Positions 15,604 to 24,252 are shown, counted from the stretch's first letter. The stretch: DNA of 46,396 nucleotides from Bacillus sp. V59.32b (GCF_003429085.1 NZ_QVTC01000050.1:1-46396), one strand, 5' to 3'. Made by a program: numbers and translations. Notes: generated from the sequence alone by a model not told the origin.

Positions 15604-16092
15604 TTGGCCATACATGTAGTTTTATATCAGCCTCAAATTCCATCAAATACAGGAAACATCGCCCGTACCTGCGCGGCGACGGATACAGCCCTTCACTTAA
15701 TCCGTCCGCTTGGCTTTTCGACCGATGATAAAATGTTGAAACGGGCAGGATTGGATTATTGGGAGCACGTCAGCATCACTTATTATGATTCGTTAGAGGA
15801 ATTCTTTGAAAAAAATAAAGGCGGGGAATTTTTCTATCTTTCTAAATTTGGCGAAAAGCCGCACACGACTTTTGATTATAGTGACCGCGACAAAGAGTAT
15901 TTCTTTGTGTTCGGCCGTGAAACAACCGGTTTGCCCAAGGAATTGATCCGGGAACAGAAAGATCGCTGCCTGCGGATTCCGATGACGGATAAAGTCCGAT
16001 CACTTAATCTGTCCAATACCGCTGCGATACTCGTGTATGAAGCATTAAGGCAACAGGATTTTCGCGATTTAGATCGAATCGGCAAGCTATAG
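15604..16092 (+). CDS. trmL: tRNA (cytidine(34)-2'-O)-methyltransferase TrmL
   Basis: This SPOUT-class enzyme (formerly CspR) methylates the wobble ribose of tRNA-Leu species using S-adenosylmethionine. The protein has 162 residues, the family length. Substrate and cofactor motifs are QPQIPSNTGNIARTCAATD (about 9-27), LIRPLGFSTDDKMLKRAGLD (about 32-51), FGRETTGLPKELI (about 103-115) and the knot segment IPMTDKVRSLNLSNTAAI. I chose TTG 15604 (MAIHVVLYQ) because GAGGTG lies 6 bases before it and the B. subtilis protein begins at the same point; GTG 15595 lies inside that ribosome site. Confidence 0.95.
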   Translation: MAIHVVLYQPQIPSNTGNIARTCAATDTALHLIRPLGFSTDDKMLKRAGLDYWEHVSITYYDSLEEFFEKNKGGEFFYLSKFGEKPHTTFDYSDRDKEYFFVFGRETTGLPKELIREQKDRCLRIPMTDKVRSLNLSNTAAILVYEALRQQDFRDLDRIGKL

Positions 16093-16116
16093 AAGGGGGC
16101 CCCCGCCCCCCACGAG

Positions 16117-16144
16117 GCAACAGGGAAGCTTTCTCTGTTGCTTT
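16117..16144 (+). terminator. Hairpin after trmL, weak terminator
   Basis: GCAACAGGGAA and TTCTCTGTTGC form an 11-pair stem with a 3-base loop. Only three T follow, so termination may be weak. Confidence 0.5.
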
Positions 16145-16196
16145 GCAGTTTCTTCAAATCGAATAGAGGGAATGATACATATAGAGGTGAGTAATT

Positions 16197-16946
16197 ATGA
16201 ATGAAGTAATCGAACGGATTTTAAACCATCGCTCCATCAGGTCTTTTGAGGATAGGCTGTTATCTGAGGATCAAATTCAGACCATTGTTGATTGTGCCCA
16301 GGCAGCCTCTTCATCCAGCTTTATACAGGCTTATACAATCATTGGGGTTACGGACCAGGAAAAGAAGGCTACGCTTGCTAATGTTGTCGGGTCGCAGGAG
16401 TATGTCGCAGAAAACGGGCATCTGTTTGTCTTTTGCGCCGATTTACATAGACATGATGTCATTGCCGAAATGGAAAAGAAAGACCTCACAGAATCCCTTG
16501 AAAGCACAGAGAAATTCATGGTTGCCTGCATCGACGCCGCGCTCGCCGCCCAAAATGCCGCGCTCGCCGCTGAATCAATGGGCCTGGGGATATGCTATAT
16601 CGGCGGGATCCGAAATGATCTTCCGACCGTAACGAAATTATTAAACATCCCATCAAGGGTCATTCCACTTTTTGGCATGACAGTAGGATATCCTAAGCAT
16701 ATCACGGACAAGAAGCCTAGGCTTCCACGTTCAAATGTCTATCACGAAAATAATTATCAGCAGGATAACGAAACATTCATCGGAGAGTTACAGGAGTATA
16801 ACGAAATCGTCTCCCAATATTATGAGGAAAGAACAAATGGTAAACGGAAGGATACGTGGACAGGCCAAATGGCTGGTATGCTCGATAAAAAGAGCCGGAT
16901 GTATATGAAGGAATTCGTCGAAAGGCAAGGTTTAAACAAACGGTAA
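16197..16946 (+). CDS. nfrA: FMN-dependent NADPH oxidoreductase NfrA
   Basis: The protein has 249 residues, the same as B. subtilis NfrA1 and NfrA2. It belongs to the flavin reductase/nitroreductase family A. NHRSIRSFEDRLLSEDQI (about 10-27) and QAASSSSFIQAYTIIGV hold the FMN-binding Arg and Ser residues. AALAAESMGLGICYIGGIRN and the C-terminal NGKRKDTWTGQM complete the typical pattern. It reduces FMN, nitroaromatics and disulfides; in Bacillus NfrA has a role in stress tolerance. GAGGTGAG lies 6 bases before ATG. It is monocistronic with a strong terminator. Which of the two B. subtilis paralogues it matches cannot be decided by eye. Confidence 0.9.
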   Translation: MNEVIERILNHRSIRSFEDRLLSEDQIQTIVDCAQAASSSSFIQAYTIIGVTDQEKKATLANVVGSQEYVAENGHLFVFCADLHRHDVIAEMEKKDLTESLESTEKFMVACIDAALAAQNAALAAESMGLGICYIGGIRNDLPTVTKLLNIPSRVIPLFGMTVGYPKHITDKKPRLPRSNVYHENNYQQDNETFIGELQEYNEIVSQYYEERTNGKRKDTWTGQMAGMLDKKSRMYMKEFVERQGLNKR

Positions 16947-16951
16947 CAAGT

Positions 16952-16981
16952 AAGAAAGCTGCCGGGTGGCAGCTTTCTTTT
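16952..16981 (+). terminator. Rho-independent terminator after nfrA
   Basis: AAGAAAGCTGCC (16952-16963) pairs with GGCAGCTTTCTT (16968-16979), followed by T residues. The symmetry could also serve the small minus-strand gene. Confidence 0.9.
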
Positions 16982-16985
16982 ATGC

Positions 16986-17078
16986 TTATTTTTTTACACC
17001 GGGCTTATCATCGTAACCAGCAGTGAAAATAGCGACTAAAAATGTAACACTAATAGCAAGGATAAGTACTGTACCCAT
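16986..17078 (-). CDS. 30-residue membrane miniprotein
   Basis: The minus-strand frame has ATG 17078 preceded by GAGGAGGG, with an 8-base gap. It encodes MGTVLILAISVTFLVAIF followed by TAGYDDKPGVKK. One hydrophobic helix covers nearly the whole first 19 residues, and the tail is charged. The strong ribosome site and the terminator just after the stop suggest a real single-pass miniprotein. I do not recognise the family. Similar tiny helices are common among sporulation or membrane-stress peptides of Bacillus, but that is only an analogy. Confidence 0.7.
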   Translation of the reverse strand: MGTVLILAISVTFLVAIFTAGYDDKPGVKK

Positions 17079-17183
17079 TATGTAGCCCTCCTCTAGCAAA
17101 CCATATAGTCCCAATTTGCCATATATAAAAATATTATACCTTAATCTTTATTGTCTGTGAATGAAAACGGTTATAAATTTTTC

Positions 17184-17669
17184 CTAGCTTACATACTTGA
17201 GCCATATTGTTTTAAAAACTTGAAAGTAAAGGATGAAAGCAACGGAAATAAGCCCGATGCCACCGGAAAGCATGATTTTGAAAAAGATATCTGCCCCTAT
17301 TGAAGGTGAATTAGAGACAATATTACATAGAAATAAAAGCAAGGTACCAACGCCAAAAGCAAAATAGGAAAAACGTTTATGATTTTTTTGTAATAATCGA
17401 TATCCCAACAGAATGAATAAATAGATTCCGCTAATAAACATGATAACAGGAAAAAATGGATGGAATTTTGCAGCATAAACAAAGTAGTCTAATTGTGAAA
17501 TATCAGTAGCATGGTTCAATTCAACGTTAAGCAGCTGTGTAACAGGAGTTGAATATCCCCACTCCCATGGATTCTCCAAAATCCCGCTTCCCTCATACCA
17601 GCTGGCCCCGGTCGAAAACAGCAATATTATAAAAGCTAAACTAGCTTGAAACAACCATTTATAAGACAA
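17184..17669 (-). CDS. DUF4306 (YjdJ-like) membrane protein
   Basis: The protein has 161 residues and four membrane helices (about 5-22, 74-92, 103-117 and 130-152). The first loop contains TGASWYEGSGILENPWEWGY, the characteristic SWYEGS...NPWEW pattern of DUF4306 proteins such as B. subtilis YjdJ. The function is unknown. The gene for a VOC protein lies upstream on the same strand with a gap of about 30 bases, so the two may be cotranscribed. Confidence 0.8.
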   Translation of the reverse strand: MSYKWLFQASLAFIILLFSTGASWYEGSGILENPWEWGYSTPVTQLLNVELNHATDISQLDYFVYAAKFHPFFPVIMFISGIYLFILLGYRLLQKNHKRFSYFAFGVGTLLLFLCNIVSNSPSIGADIFFKIMLSGGIGLISVAFILYFQVFKTIWLKYVS

Positions 17670-17701
17670 CTCTAATCACCTCAGTCCCGCTACAATTCAT
17701 A

Positions 17702-18085
17702 TTATCCAACTGAATCACAAATCTCAATATAATGCCCATCCGGATCACCTACATAGGAAACCGTTTGTCCCCAGGGCTTGGTAACTGGTTCCACGATAAT
17801 TGGAACCTCTTGACTGCGCAATGCTTCGATTGTAGCGGCGACATCTTCTACGACAAATCCGACTTCAAAAGTCCGGGATGCTTCTGAATCGCCAGGGACA
17901 TCTAAGCCCGTTAACTCTCGGACAGAATCACGGGTGTTAATCGATAAAGTTGTTGAACCGGTATCAAATTCAACATATGTACCAGACTCCATCTTTATCG
18001 GCAGCCCAAGGATTTTATTGTAAAAATGCATGCTCTTTTCGAAATCATTGACGTAGAGAATGATATACTTCATTGCTACCTTCAT
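17702..18085 (-). CDS. VOC family protein (glyoxalase/bleomycin resistance fold)
   Basis: The protein has 127 residues from ATG 18085 ([20 protein letters not shown]). It has the paired beta-alpha-beta-beta-beta modules of the vicinal oxygen chelate family. The N-terminal FYNKILGLP and the C-terminal [17 protein letters not shown], with a metal-binding Glu, are typical. The substrate cannot be inferred; candidates are lactoylglutathione-like adducts or antibiotics. The open frame extends to 18127, but no ribosome site supports that. ATG 18073 is an alternative start. Confidence 0.8.
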   Translation of the reverse strand: MKVAMKYIILYVNDFEKSMHFYNKILGLPIKMESGTYVEFDTGSTTLSINTRDSVRELTGLDVPGDSEASRTFEVGFVVEDVAATIEALRSQEVPIIVEPVTKPWGQTVSYVGDPDGHYIEICDSVG

Positions 18086-18313
18086 TTTTTCGCCCCGTTT
18101 CATTAAATATATTAACTTCACTCTCATTATTCCTTATATTAACAATTTAATAACTTTAACGGGGCGGGGTCAAGTAACAATTTCGAAGAAACCTTCCTTT
18201 ATTAGGTTTTTATATGCCTTGAATCCAGTTTTCATCATCCATACTCATGTTCAGGCAATTCCGAGCATAGAGTAAAGTATCATCTCTGAAAGTTACAGGG
18301 GGAGGTTCCTTAA

Positions 18314-20212
18314 ATGGATATTTTGAAGAAGATTGAGAAGTACAGAGAAGATGAACAGAAGCTGAAATGGGAAGGCACCTTCGCGGAATACTTAGAGATT
18401 CTTAAGGTACAGTCATTGGTTGCTCAGTCGGCTCATTCACGCGTTTATAACATGATCAAAGACGCAGGTATAGAAGAAGTCAATGGGGTCCGTAGATACA
18501 ATTTTTTTAGCGGCCAGCTCTTCGGTCTTGAAGAGCCGCTTGAGAGGCTGGTAGAGGAATATTTCCACCCGGCCGCCAAAAGGCTTGATGTGAGAAAAAG
18601 AATTCTTCTGTTGATGGGTCCTGTATCGGGCGGAAAGTCAACGCTTGTAGCGCTGTTGAAGCGCGGACTGGAGGCCTACTCGCTTCAAAATCAGGGAGCA
18701 ATTTATGCGATTCAAGGCTGCCCAATGCACGAAGACCCGCTTCACCTTATACCACAGCATTTACGCGAGGATTTCCATGAGGAATACGGGATTCGGATTG
18801 AGGGGAATTTATCGCCGCTCAATGTCATGAGATTGGAAAAGGAATACAGCGGCAGGATAGAAGATGTTCTGGTAGAAAGGATCTTCCTATCCGAGGATAA
18901 ACGTGTCGGGATTGGAACCTTCAGCCCATCCGATCCGAAATCCCAGGATATCGCCGATTTAACGGGAAGCATCGATTTTTCGACGATTGCCCAGTACGGC
19001 TCTGAATCGGATCCACGCGCTTATCGTTTTGACGGGGAGCTCAATAAGGCAAACCGGGGGATGATGGAGTTCCAGGAAATGCTGAAATGCGATGAAAAAT
19101 TCCTATGGCATTTGCTTTCCCTTACCCAGGAAGGAAACTTTAAAGCTGGAAGGTTTGCGCTCATTTCGGCTGATGAGCTCATCGTCGCCCACACCAATGA
19201 AACGGAGTACAAGTCGTTTATCTCCAACAAGAAAAATGAGGCCCTTCATTCAAGAATTATCGTGATGCCGATCCCGTATAATCTGAAAGTGAGTGAAGAA
19301 GAAAAGATATACGAAAAAATGATCCGGGAGAGCGATGTTTCAGATGTGCATATTGCTCCGCATACATTAAAGGTGGCGGCAATGTTCACCATCCTGACCC
19401 GGTTGAAGGATCCGAAAAAAGGCGACATCGACCTTGTCAAAAAAATGAGATTGTATGACGGTGAAAATGTGGAAGGCTTTACGTCCGCAGATATTAACGA
19501 GTTGAAAAAAGAACATCAGGACGAAGGAATGAGCGGGATTGACCCGCGTTATGTGATCAATAGGATTTCGTCGACCATCATCCGAAAAGAGGAGAACCCA
19601 TCCATCAATGCGCTTGATGTTTTGCGCTCACTGAAAGAAGGCTTGGATCAGCATCCTTCAATTACAAATGAGCTTCGGGAACGCTATTTGAATTTTATCT
19701 CACTGGCCCGAAAGGAATACGATACAATCGCGAAAAATGAAGTGCAAAAGGCATTTGTGTATTCGTATGAGGAATCTGCCAAAACGCTTATGGACAATTA
19801 TCTCGATAATGTCGAAGCCTATTGCAACAAGTCGAAGCTTAGCGATCCGTTGACCGGAGAGGAGATTTCCCCGGATGAAAAGCTCATGCGCTCCATTGAA
19901 GAGCAGATCGGTATCTCTGAAAATGCGAAGAAGGCGTTCCGTGAAGAAATCTTGATCCGGATTTCCGCATACGCCCGCAAAGGAAAACGGTTTGACTACA
20001 ATTCTCATGACCGCCTGCGTGAGGCGATCCAAAAGAAACTGTTCGCTGACCTAAAGGATGTTGTGAAAATTACGACTTCCTCAAAAACCCCGGATGAAAG
20101 ACAGCTGAGGAAAGTGAATGAAGTCGTCGCAAGATTGATTGAAGAGCATGGATATAATTCTACATCCGCCAATGAGCTGTTAAGGTATGTGGGAAGTTTG
20201 TTGAATCGATAG
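18314..20212 (+). CDS. prkA: Serine protein kinase PrkA
   Basis: The protein has 632 residues, matching the PrkA/YeaG family (631 in B. subtilis). The N-terminal AAA+ PrkA domain has Walker A LLMGPVSGGKSTLV (about 97-110). Other family blocks are AIQGCPMHEDPLHLIPQHLR, GTFSPSDPKSQDIADLTGSI and ANRGMMEFQEMLKCDEKF. The C-terminal kinase-like domain contains YEESAKTLMDNYLDNVEAYC. It acts in the mother cell during sporulation and on stationary-phase gene expression. GGGGGAGG lies before ATG 18314. In B. subtilis, yhbH follows prkA closely; here several small genes separate them. Confidence 0.95.
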   Translation: MDILKKIEKYREDEQKLKWEGTFAEYLEILKVQSLVAQSAHSRVYNMIKDAGIEEVNGVRRYNFFSGQLFGLEEPLERLVEEYFHPAAKRLDVRKRILLLMGPVSGGKSTLVALLKRGLEAYSLQNQGAIYAIQGCPMHEDPLHLIPQHLREDFHEEYGIRIEGNLSPLNVMRLEKEYSGRIEDVLVERIFLSEDKRVGIGTFSPSDPKSQDIADLTGSIDFSTIAQYGSESDPRAYRFDGELNKANRGMMEFQEMLKCDEKFLWHLLSLTQEGNFKAGRFALISADELIVAHTNETEYKSFISNKKNEALHSRIIVMPIPYNLKVSEEEKIYEKMIRESDVSDVHIAPHTLKVAAMFTILTRLKDPKKGDIDLVKKMRLYDGENVEGFTSADINELKKEHQDEGMSGIDPRYVINRISSTIIRKEENPSINALDVLRSLKEGLDQHPSITNELRERYLNFISLARKEYDTIAKNEVQKAFVYSYEESAKTLMDNYLDNVEAYCNKSKLSDPLTGEEISPDEKLMRSIEEQIGISENAKKAFREEILIRISAYARKGKRFDYNSHDRLREAIQKKLFADLKDVVKITTSSKTPDERQLRKVNEVVARLIEEHGYNSTSANELLRYVGSLLNR

Positions 20213-20223
20213 GATACCATTCT

Positions 20224-20262
20224 AAAAAGAAGCTGCATGGCGATGGCCAGCAGCTTCTTTTT
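20224..20262 (+). terminator. Rho-independent terminator after prkA
   Basis: AAAAAGAAGCTGC (20224-20236) pairs with GCAGCTTCTTTTT (20250-20262), a perfect 13-bp stem ending in T. Confidence 0.93.
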
Positions 20263-20402
20263 GGCGGGTTAGAAAGTACAAAATTTGCAACTATGGACAA
20301 TTTTAAGATTACTAATCAATCGAAAACCCATTTCAATTCTTAAAATTTCCGCTACGAATTTTGGACTGGCTAAATTAAAATCTCGAGCAAAATTTTTATA
20401 TA

Positions 20403-20624
20403 TTAAGGCATGTATTTTGCAGCCCTTTTCAACTGTTCTACATCTTCATCCGACAATTTCCCTTTACCAGTCAAATGGTTGGCAACTTCTTTTGTCGTAA
20501 ATTCTCTAGTTTCCTCTGTTTTTTCGGGTGACATCTCAGGGTCAAAAACAGAACCCCAAGTAAAAGACTTCAAAAAACCCTTTGCAGTGTCTCTAATTAC
20601 ATTAGGTTCTTTCTCTTCACTCAT
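20403..20624 (-). CDS. Small acidic hypothetical protein (73 residues)
   Basis: The protein starts MSEEKEPNVIRDTAKGFLKS and ends DVEQLKRAAKYMP. It is soluble, rich in Glu and Lys, and has no known motif. The start ATG 20624 has GGAGGG 7 bases upstream. It runs opposite to prkA and the next gene. The family is not recognised. Confidence 0.65.
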   Translation of the reverse strand: MSEEKEPNVIRDTAKGFLKSFTWGSVFDPEMSPEKTEETREFTTKEVANHLTGKGKLSDEDVEQLKRAAKYMP

Positions 20625-20809
20625 AGATAATCCCTCCATCTATTTGGAATTATTATACAATTTTTAAATGGATTTGTAAATGAAAAAAGAATATTTCTCC
20701 CTCTTTTCCTAAGTCGGTAGATCCATATATTTTTTTCTTTCAAGTGAAAAATGGTATATTATTGGTGACTATTTTTCGAAAATTCCAATAAAGATTGTGG
20801 GGGAATATT

Positions 20810-21136
20810 ATGGGTGTCAAAAATGAACTAAATGAATTGGTGTCTAAAATGAATGCAAATCCGGTACACATCGAAAATGAAAAAGACCGGGTTTATCAGA
20901 TCAATCTGGATGAGAGCGGATCGGTCCAGATCGTTCTTAAGGATGGCCGGGTGGAGGTAGTTGAAGGAACTCCATATGAAGCGGAGGTCATTCTTAAGCT
21001 GTCAGATAAAAACTTCTCCAAGCTGCTTAAAGATGATTTGAATACGACGATGGCATTCATGACGGGTGGATTGAAGGTGGAAGGAAAAGTCGGTCTGGCG
21101 ATGAAGCTTCAGGAAATCGTAAAGCTGTATCAGTAA
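20810..21136 (+). CDS. SCP2 sterol-binding-domain protein
   Basis: The protein has 108 residues and consists only of an SCP2-like domain: VYQINLDESGSVQIVLKDG at about 27-45, ILKLSDKNFSKLLKDDLNT in the middle and the helix block FMTGGLKVEGKVGLAMKLQE at the end. These folds bind lipids or acyl-CoA in a hydrophobic tunnel; in bacteria the ligand is generally unknown. ATG 20810 follows GGGGGA by 6 bases. The open frame from 20795 lacks a ribosome site. Confidence 0.85.
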   Translation: MGVKNELNELVSKMNANPVHIENEKDRVYQINLDESGSVQIVLKDGRVEVVEGTPYEAEVILKLSDKNFSKLLKDDLNTTMAFMTGGLKVEGKVGLAMKLQEIVKLYQ

Positions 21137-21197
21137 CTCCATCATTGAATAGACTCCTCTGCCTCCGGGGAAAGTAAGGTGAAAGGAGGCGGTTTAG

Positions 21198-21356
21198 ATG
21201 GTTAAGAAGAATCCGGAACAGGAAACGGAGCGTACAGTAGCGCCCGGCTTCGATTATGAGGATCGAATTAATGAAAGTGCGACAGAAGAGGAAATTGAAA
21301 AGGGCGAATCCACTAATGTAACGACTTTGTCTTTAGATGAAGTGGACCCAAGCTAA
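21198..21356 (+). CDS. Small acidic protein (52 residues)
   Basis: ATG 21198 is preceded by AAAGGAGGCGG with a 5-6 base gap, a near-perfect ribosome site. The product begins MVKKNPEQETERTVAPGFDY and ends STNVTTLSLDEVDPS. It is hydrophilic, strongly acidic and probably disordered. A terminator follows directly. I do not recognise a family. It may be cotranscribed with the SCP2 gene 60 bases upstream. Confidence 0.7.
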   Translation: MVKKNPEQETERTVAPGFDYEDRINESATEEEIEKGESTNVTTLSLDEVDPS

Positions 21357-21386
21357 AACCCTGCCAGATGACAGGGTTTTTGTTTT
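21355..21386 (+). terminator. Terminator after the 52-residue gene
   Basis: AAAACCCTG pairs with CAGGGTTTT around an 8-base loop, then TGTTTT. It also sits at the 3' end of the opposite-strand HMA-like gene. Confidence 0.88.
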
Positions 21387-21594
21387 ATTCAGAAGTCGCA
21401 TGGAACCCTTGCGTCGTTAGCTTCGTAATGATTTGCTGGCGGGAAATTTTGTTTTGATCGTATTCAACCTTTATCTCACCGTCGTCCGTATCGATAATCG
21501 CTCTCTCAATACCTTCGCTTTGCATCAGCAGGGATTCTATCTTTTGAATCGCTTCGCTTGAGGTTGCTTCTCTTACATGGATCGTTGTATCCAT
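21385..21594 (-). CDS. HMA-fold (CopZ-like) protein without the CXXC motif
   Basis: The protein has 69 residues. It begins MDTTIHVREATSSEAIQKIE and continues IDTDDGEIKVEYDQNKISRQ and IITKLTTQGFHATSE. This is the beta-alpha-beta-beta-alpha-beta pattern of heavy-metal-associated domains. The metal-binding CXXC, normally after the first strand, is replaced by EATSSEA, so it is unlikely to bind copper in the usual way. AAGGAGGAACTGGAG before ATG 21594 sets the start; the much longer open frame overlaps the next gene and is spurious. Confidence 0.75.
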   Translation of the reverse strand: MDTTIHVREATSSEAIQKIESLLMQSEGIERAIIDTDDGEIKVEYDQNKISRQQIITKLTTQGFHATSE

Positions 21595-21717
21595 CTCCAG
21601 TTCCTCCTTGTTTTCATATAATGCTTTATCTATACCCCGTTTATCGAAAAATATGTAATATGGACACTGTTTATCGCTTTGTGACTGCGGGTAAATGATA
21701 AGCAGAGGTGATTTTTG

Positions 21718-21891
21718 ATGGCGAAAGAAATCAAAAAAGATCATGTACCGGAAAACAGCTCTATGGCGAAAGATTTTGAAGAGATGAAAGAACTCGGTAA
21801 GCAAATGGAGAATTTAAGGACAAATGAAGAATTAAAAGATTGGGATAAACGTCCCGGCACTGTACAGCATGAAGAAGTGGAACAGGATTAG
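21718..21891 (+). CDS. Small hydrophilic protein (57 residues)
   Basis: ATG 21718 is preceded by GAGGTGAT with a 6-base gap. The product starts MAKEIKKDHVPENSSMAKDF and ends GTVQHEEVEQD. It is highly charged, without hydrophobic segments or cysteines, and probably disordered. It diverges from the HMA-like gene. It has its own terminator. The family is not recognised. Confidence 0.7.
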   Translation: MAKEIKKDHVPENSSMAKDFEEMKELGKQMENLRTNEELKDWDKRPGTVQHEEVEQD

Positions 21892-21892
21892 A

Positions 21893-21922
21893 AAGTCTCC
21901 AGATTTGGGGGCTTTTTTTTAT
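21893..21922 (+). terminator. Terminator after the 57-residue gene
   Basis: AAAGTCTCC pairs with GGGGGCTTT using wobble pairs around ATTT, followed by a T run. The next 250 bases up to yhbH hold only its upstream region. Confidence 0.75.
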
Positions 21923-22173
21923 ATTAATGTAGTAATAGGTTGTCTCATTTTTATGGACTAACGCCCTTTTGTCAAAATTTTTTGTAAATTATTCACTATC
22001 CCTGCATAAGATAGAGTAATAAATTAACATTGCCAAGGGGATATACCCTCAACTAAACCTATAAAATACAGTTAAGGACAAATAGAAAAATTTTATAGGG
22101 AGGGTTTCACACTAACATATCATATGAATGGATATGTGAAAATGTGCAGAAAAAAATAAGGAGGGGAAAAATA

Positions 22174-23346
22174 ATGTCAGAAGAGAACAATCATCAGTTT
22201 GTGATTTCGAAGGAAGATTGGTCCCTCCACCGCAAAGGCTATGATGACCAACAGCGTCATCAGGAAAAAGTTCAAGAAGCGATTAAAAATAATCTGCCTG
22301 ATTTAATTTCAGAGGAAAGCATAATAATGTCAAATGGACGTGATGTTGTCAAAATCCCGATCCGCTCATTGGATGAATATAAAATACGATATAACTATGA
22401 TAAAAATAAGCATGTCGGGCAGGGAGACGGCGACAGCAAGGTGGGGGATGTAGTAGCCAGGGATGGTTCCGCCTCCCAACAAAATGGCCCGGGAAAAGGC
22501 CAGGGGGCGGGAGACCAGGCAGGTGAGGATTATTATGAAGCGGAAGTTTCAATGATGGAGATTGAAGATGCTTTATTCAGCCAGCTCGAGCTTCCGAATC
22601 TACAGCAAAAAGAGCGCGATGAAAACACCGTAGAGCACATCGAATTCAATGATATACGGAAAACGGGACTGATGGGCAACATCGATAAAAAGAAAACAAT
22701 GATAACCGCCTTCAAACGTAACGCATTAACTGGTACCCCGGGATTTCATCCGATTTATCAGGAGGATTTGAAATTTAAGACGTGGAATGAAGTGATCAAA
22801 CCGGATTCTAAAGCCGTCGTGCTTGCGATGATGGACACCTCAGGCTCGATGGGAATTTGGGAAAAGTATATGGCACGCAGTTTTTTCTTCTGGATGAACC
22901 GTTTCCTGAGAACCAAATATGAGACTGTCGAGATTGAATTTATCGCCCATCATACCGAGGCGAAAATCGTTCCGGAGGAAGACTTCTTTACAAAAGGGGA
23001 GAGCGGGGGAACCATTTGCTCATCGGTTTACCGGAAAGCCCTGGAGCTCATTGACTACAAATACGACCCGGTGAAGTTCAACATCTATCCGTTCCACTTT
23101 TCGGACGGTGACAATTTAACTTCGGACAATGCGCGCTGCGTCAAGCTCGTGGAGCAGCTGATGAAGGTATCGAATATGTTTGGATACGGAGAAGTAAACC
23201 AGTACAATAGGCATTCCACTCTCATGAGCGCCTACAAGAACATCAACAATGAAAAATTCCGCTATTATATTTTAAAGCAGAAGGCAGACGTGTTCCATGC
23301 GATGAGAAGCTTTTTTAAGGATGAAGAGAGTAAGAAATATGCGTAA
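22174..23346 (+). CDS. yhbH: Sporulation protein YhbH (DUF444 family)
   Basis: The protein has 390 residues. The N-terminal [20 protein letters not shown] and the Gly-rich linker (about 75-125, [11 protein letters not shown] then [20 protein letters not shown]) are typical of the family. The C-terminal part has a von Willebrand A-like fold with a MIDAS-type motif, [20 protein letters not shown] (about 220-239). It is linked to sporulation and usually genetically paired with PrkA. ATG 22174 has AAGGAGGGG upstream; the open frame from 22144 adds residues without support. Confidence 0.93.
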   Translation: MSEENNHQFVISKEDWSLHRKGYDDQQRHQEKVQEAIKNNLPDLISEESIIMSNGRDVVKIPIRSLDEYKIRYNYDKNKHVGQGDGDSKVGDVVARDGSASQQNGPGKGQGAGDQAGEDYYEAEVSMMEIEDALFSQLELPNLQQKERDENTVEHIEFNDIRKTGLMGNIDKKKTMITAFKRNALTGTPGFHPIYQEDLKFKTWNEVIKPDSKAVVLAMMDTSGSMGIWEKYMARSFFFWMNRFLRTKYETVEIEFIAHHTEAKIVPEEDFFTKGESGGTICSSVYRKALELIDYKYDPVKFNIYPFHFSDGDNLTSDNARCVKLVEQLMKVSNMFGYGEVNQYNRHSTLMSAYKNINNEKFRYYILKQKADVFHAMRSFFKDEESKKYA

Positions 23347-23353
23347 ACCCAAA

Positions 23354-23390
23354 ACCGGCAGACATGGCTCTGTCGGTAATTTATTCTTTT
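23354..23390 (+). terminator. Rho-independent terminator after yhbH
   Basis: ACCGGCAGA pairs with TCTGTCGGT (one G-T pair), followed by AATTTATTCTTTT. Confidence 0.75.
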
Positions 23391-23451
23391 GCAGTTGACT
23401 GATAAATATATATAAACATTTGTTTTTTGAAACAGGAAAAGTTTTTGTTCC

Positions 23452-23549
23452 GGCAACAAAACCAATCAAATCGGCAACAAAACGGAAATATTCGCAATAA
23501 AAAAAGGATCCGGCAACAAAAACAGAATTTAGGCAACGAAAGTGATTCA
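23452..23549 (+). repeat. Degenerate ~20-bp tandem repeat array A (GGCAACAAAA units)
   Basis: Five units start near 23452, 23473, 23493, 23512 and 23532, spaced 19-21 bases. Each begins with a variant of GGCAACAAAA (GCAATAAAA in the third, GGCAACGAA in the last) followed by about ten variable, often GGAA/ATTC-like bases. The same unit type forms array B at 42430-42570. The 293-base gap between yhbH and the YitT-like gene holds this array and the yhbH terminator and no gene; long minus-strand frames here are cysteine-rich artefacts of the repeat. Confidence 0.8.
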
Positions 23550-23639
23550 CGAAGCATATCCCCCATCGAAAATGAATAGGAATAGGAAGTAGGCTTGACC
23601 CAAAACTGGCCCGAGTTCATTGAAGATAGGAAGGATTTC

Positions 23640-24251
23640 ATGTGGAAACATTGGAGGAAAAGTGTCTTAGTTGTAGCGGGAGGGACCATTCAGGGGTTTG
23701 GCATGGGTGTTTTCTTATTTCCGCACGCGATTCCGTCCGGTGGGGCGGGAGGAATGGCTGTTTTATTAAATCATTGGTTTCAAGTTCATATCGGATTTGC
23801 TCTCTGGCTTGTGAATTTTTCAATGCTCCTGCTCGCTATCAAGTACTTGGGAAATCGCAGCACTTTATGGACGATGCTCGCTATGACGATTACTTCACTT
23901 TCCATTTATGCGTTCCAGCAGGAGATTGTTGTTCCGGCCAGAAATGTTTGGCTCGACTTGTTTATCGGTTCCGTTTTTCTGGGTACTGGTGTAGGGATTC
24001 TTTTAAGGGAAGGCGTCTCCAACGGTGGAGTTGGAGTAATCGCCTTAATAATCTCTAATTCAAGAAACATAATGCCTGGAAAACCGTTATTGTTCATTAA
24101 CGGCTGCGTTTTTTTGCTGACAGCTTCGATCATAGCATGGGAAATTATCGTCCAAGCCCTCATCAGCCAATGGATGTCAACGATGATGGTTGATCTCATT
24201 TTCAAAATAAATTATCATCAAACATACACGTTAAGCTGGCGGAAAAAGTAG
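23640..24251 (+). CDS. YitT-family membrane protein (short form)
   Basis: The protein has 203 residues from ATG 23640 (MWKHWRKSVLVVAGGTIQGF). It has five to six membrane helices. The motif GVFLFPHAIPSGGAGGMAVL (about 19-38) and its repeat, GVGILLREGVSNGGVGVIAL (about 121-140), are the duplicated signature of YitT/DUF161 proteins. The cytoplasmic C-terminal DUF2179 domain found in most YitT proteins is absent. The function is unknown. AGGAAGGA 5 bases upstream favours this ATG over TTG 23595. It converges with the MFS gene two bases away. Confidence 0.8.
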   Translation: MWKHWRKSVLVVAGGTIQGFGMGVFLFPHAIPSGGAGGMAVLLNHWFQVHIGFALWLVNFSMLLLAIKYLGNRSTLWTMLAMTITSLSIYAFQQEIVVPARNVWLDLFIGSVFLGTGVGILLREGVSNGGVGVIALIISNSRNIMPGKPLLFINGCVFLLTASIIAWEIIVQALISQWMSTMMVDLIFKINYHQTYTLSWRKK

Positions 24252-24252
24252 G

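Noticed and set aside
21595..21804. N-terminal extension of the HMA-like protein by 70 residues
   Set aside because: It overlaps the divergent 57-residue gene and the shared upstream region; AAGGAGGA precedes the internal ATG at 21594.
23452..23549. Possible CRISPR array
   Set aside because: Units are about 20 bases, contiguous and mutually diverged; there is no constant repeat with unique spacers and no cas genes.
23272..23689. Cysteine- and phenylalanine-rich minus-strand frames over 66 to 102 codons
   Set aside because: They are translations of the GGCAACAAAA repeat array (FCCR-like peptides) and have no ribosome sites.
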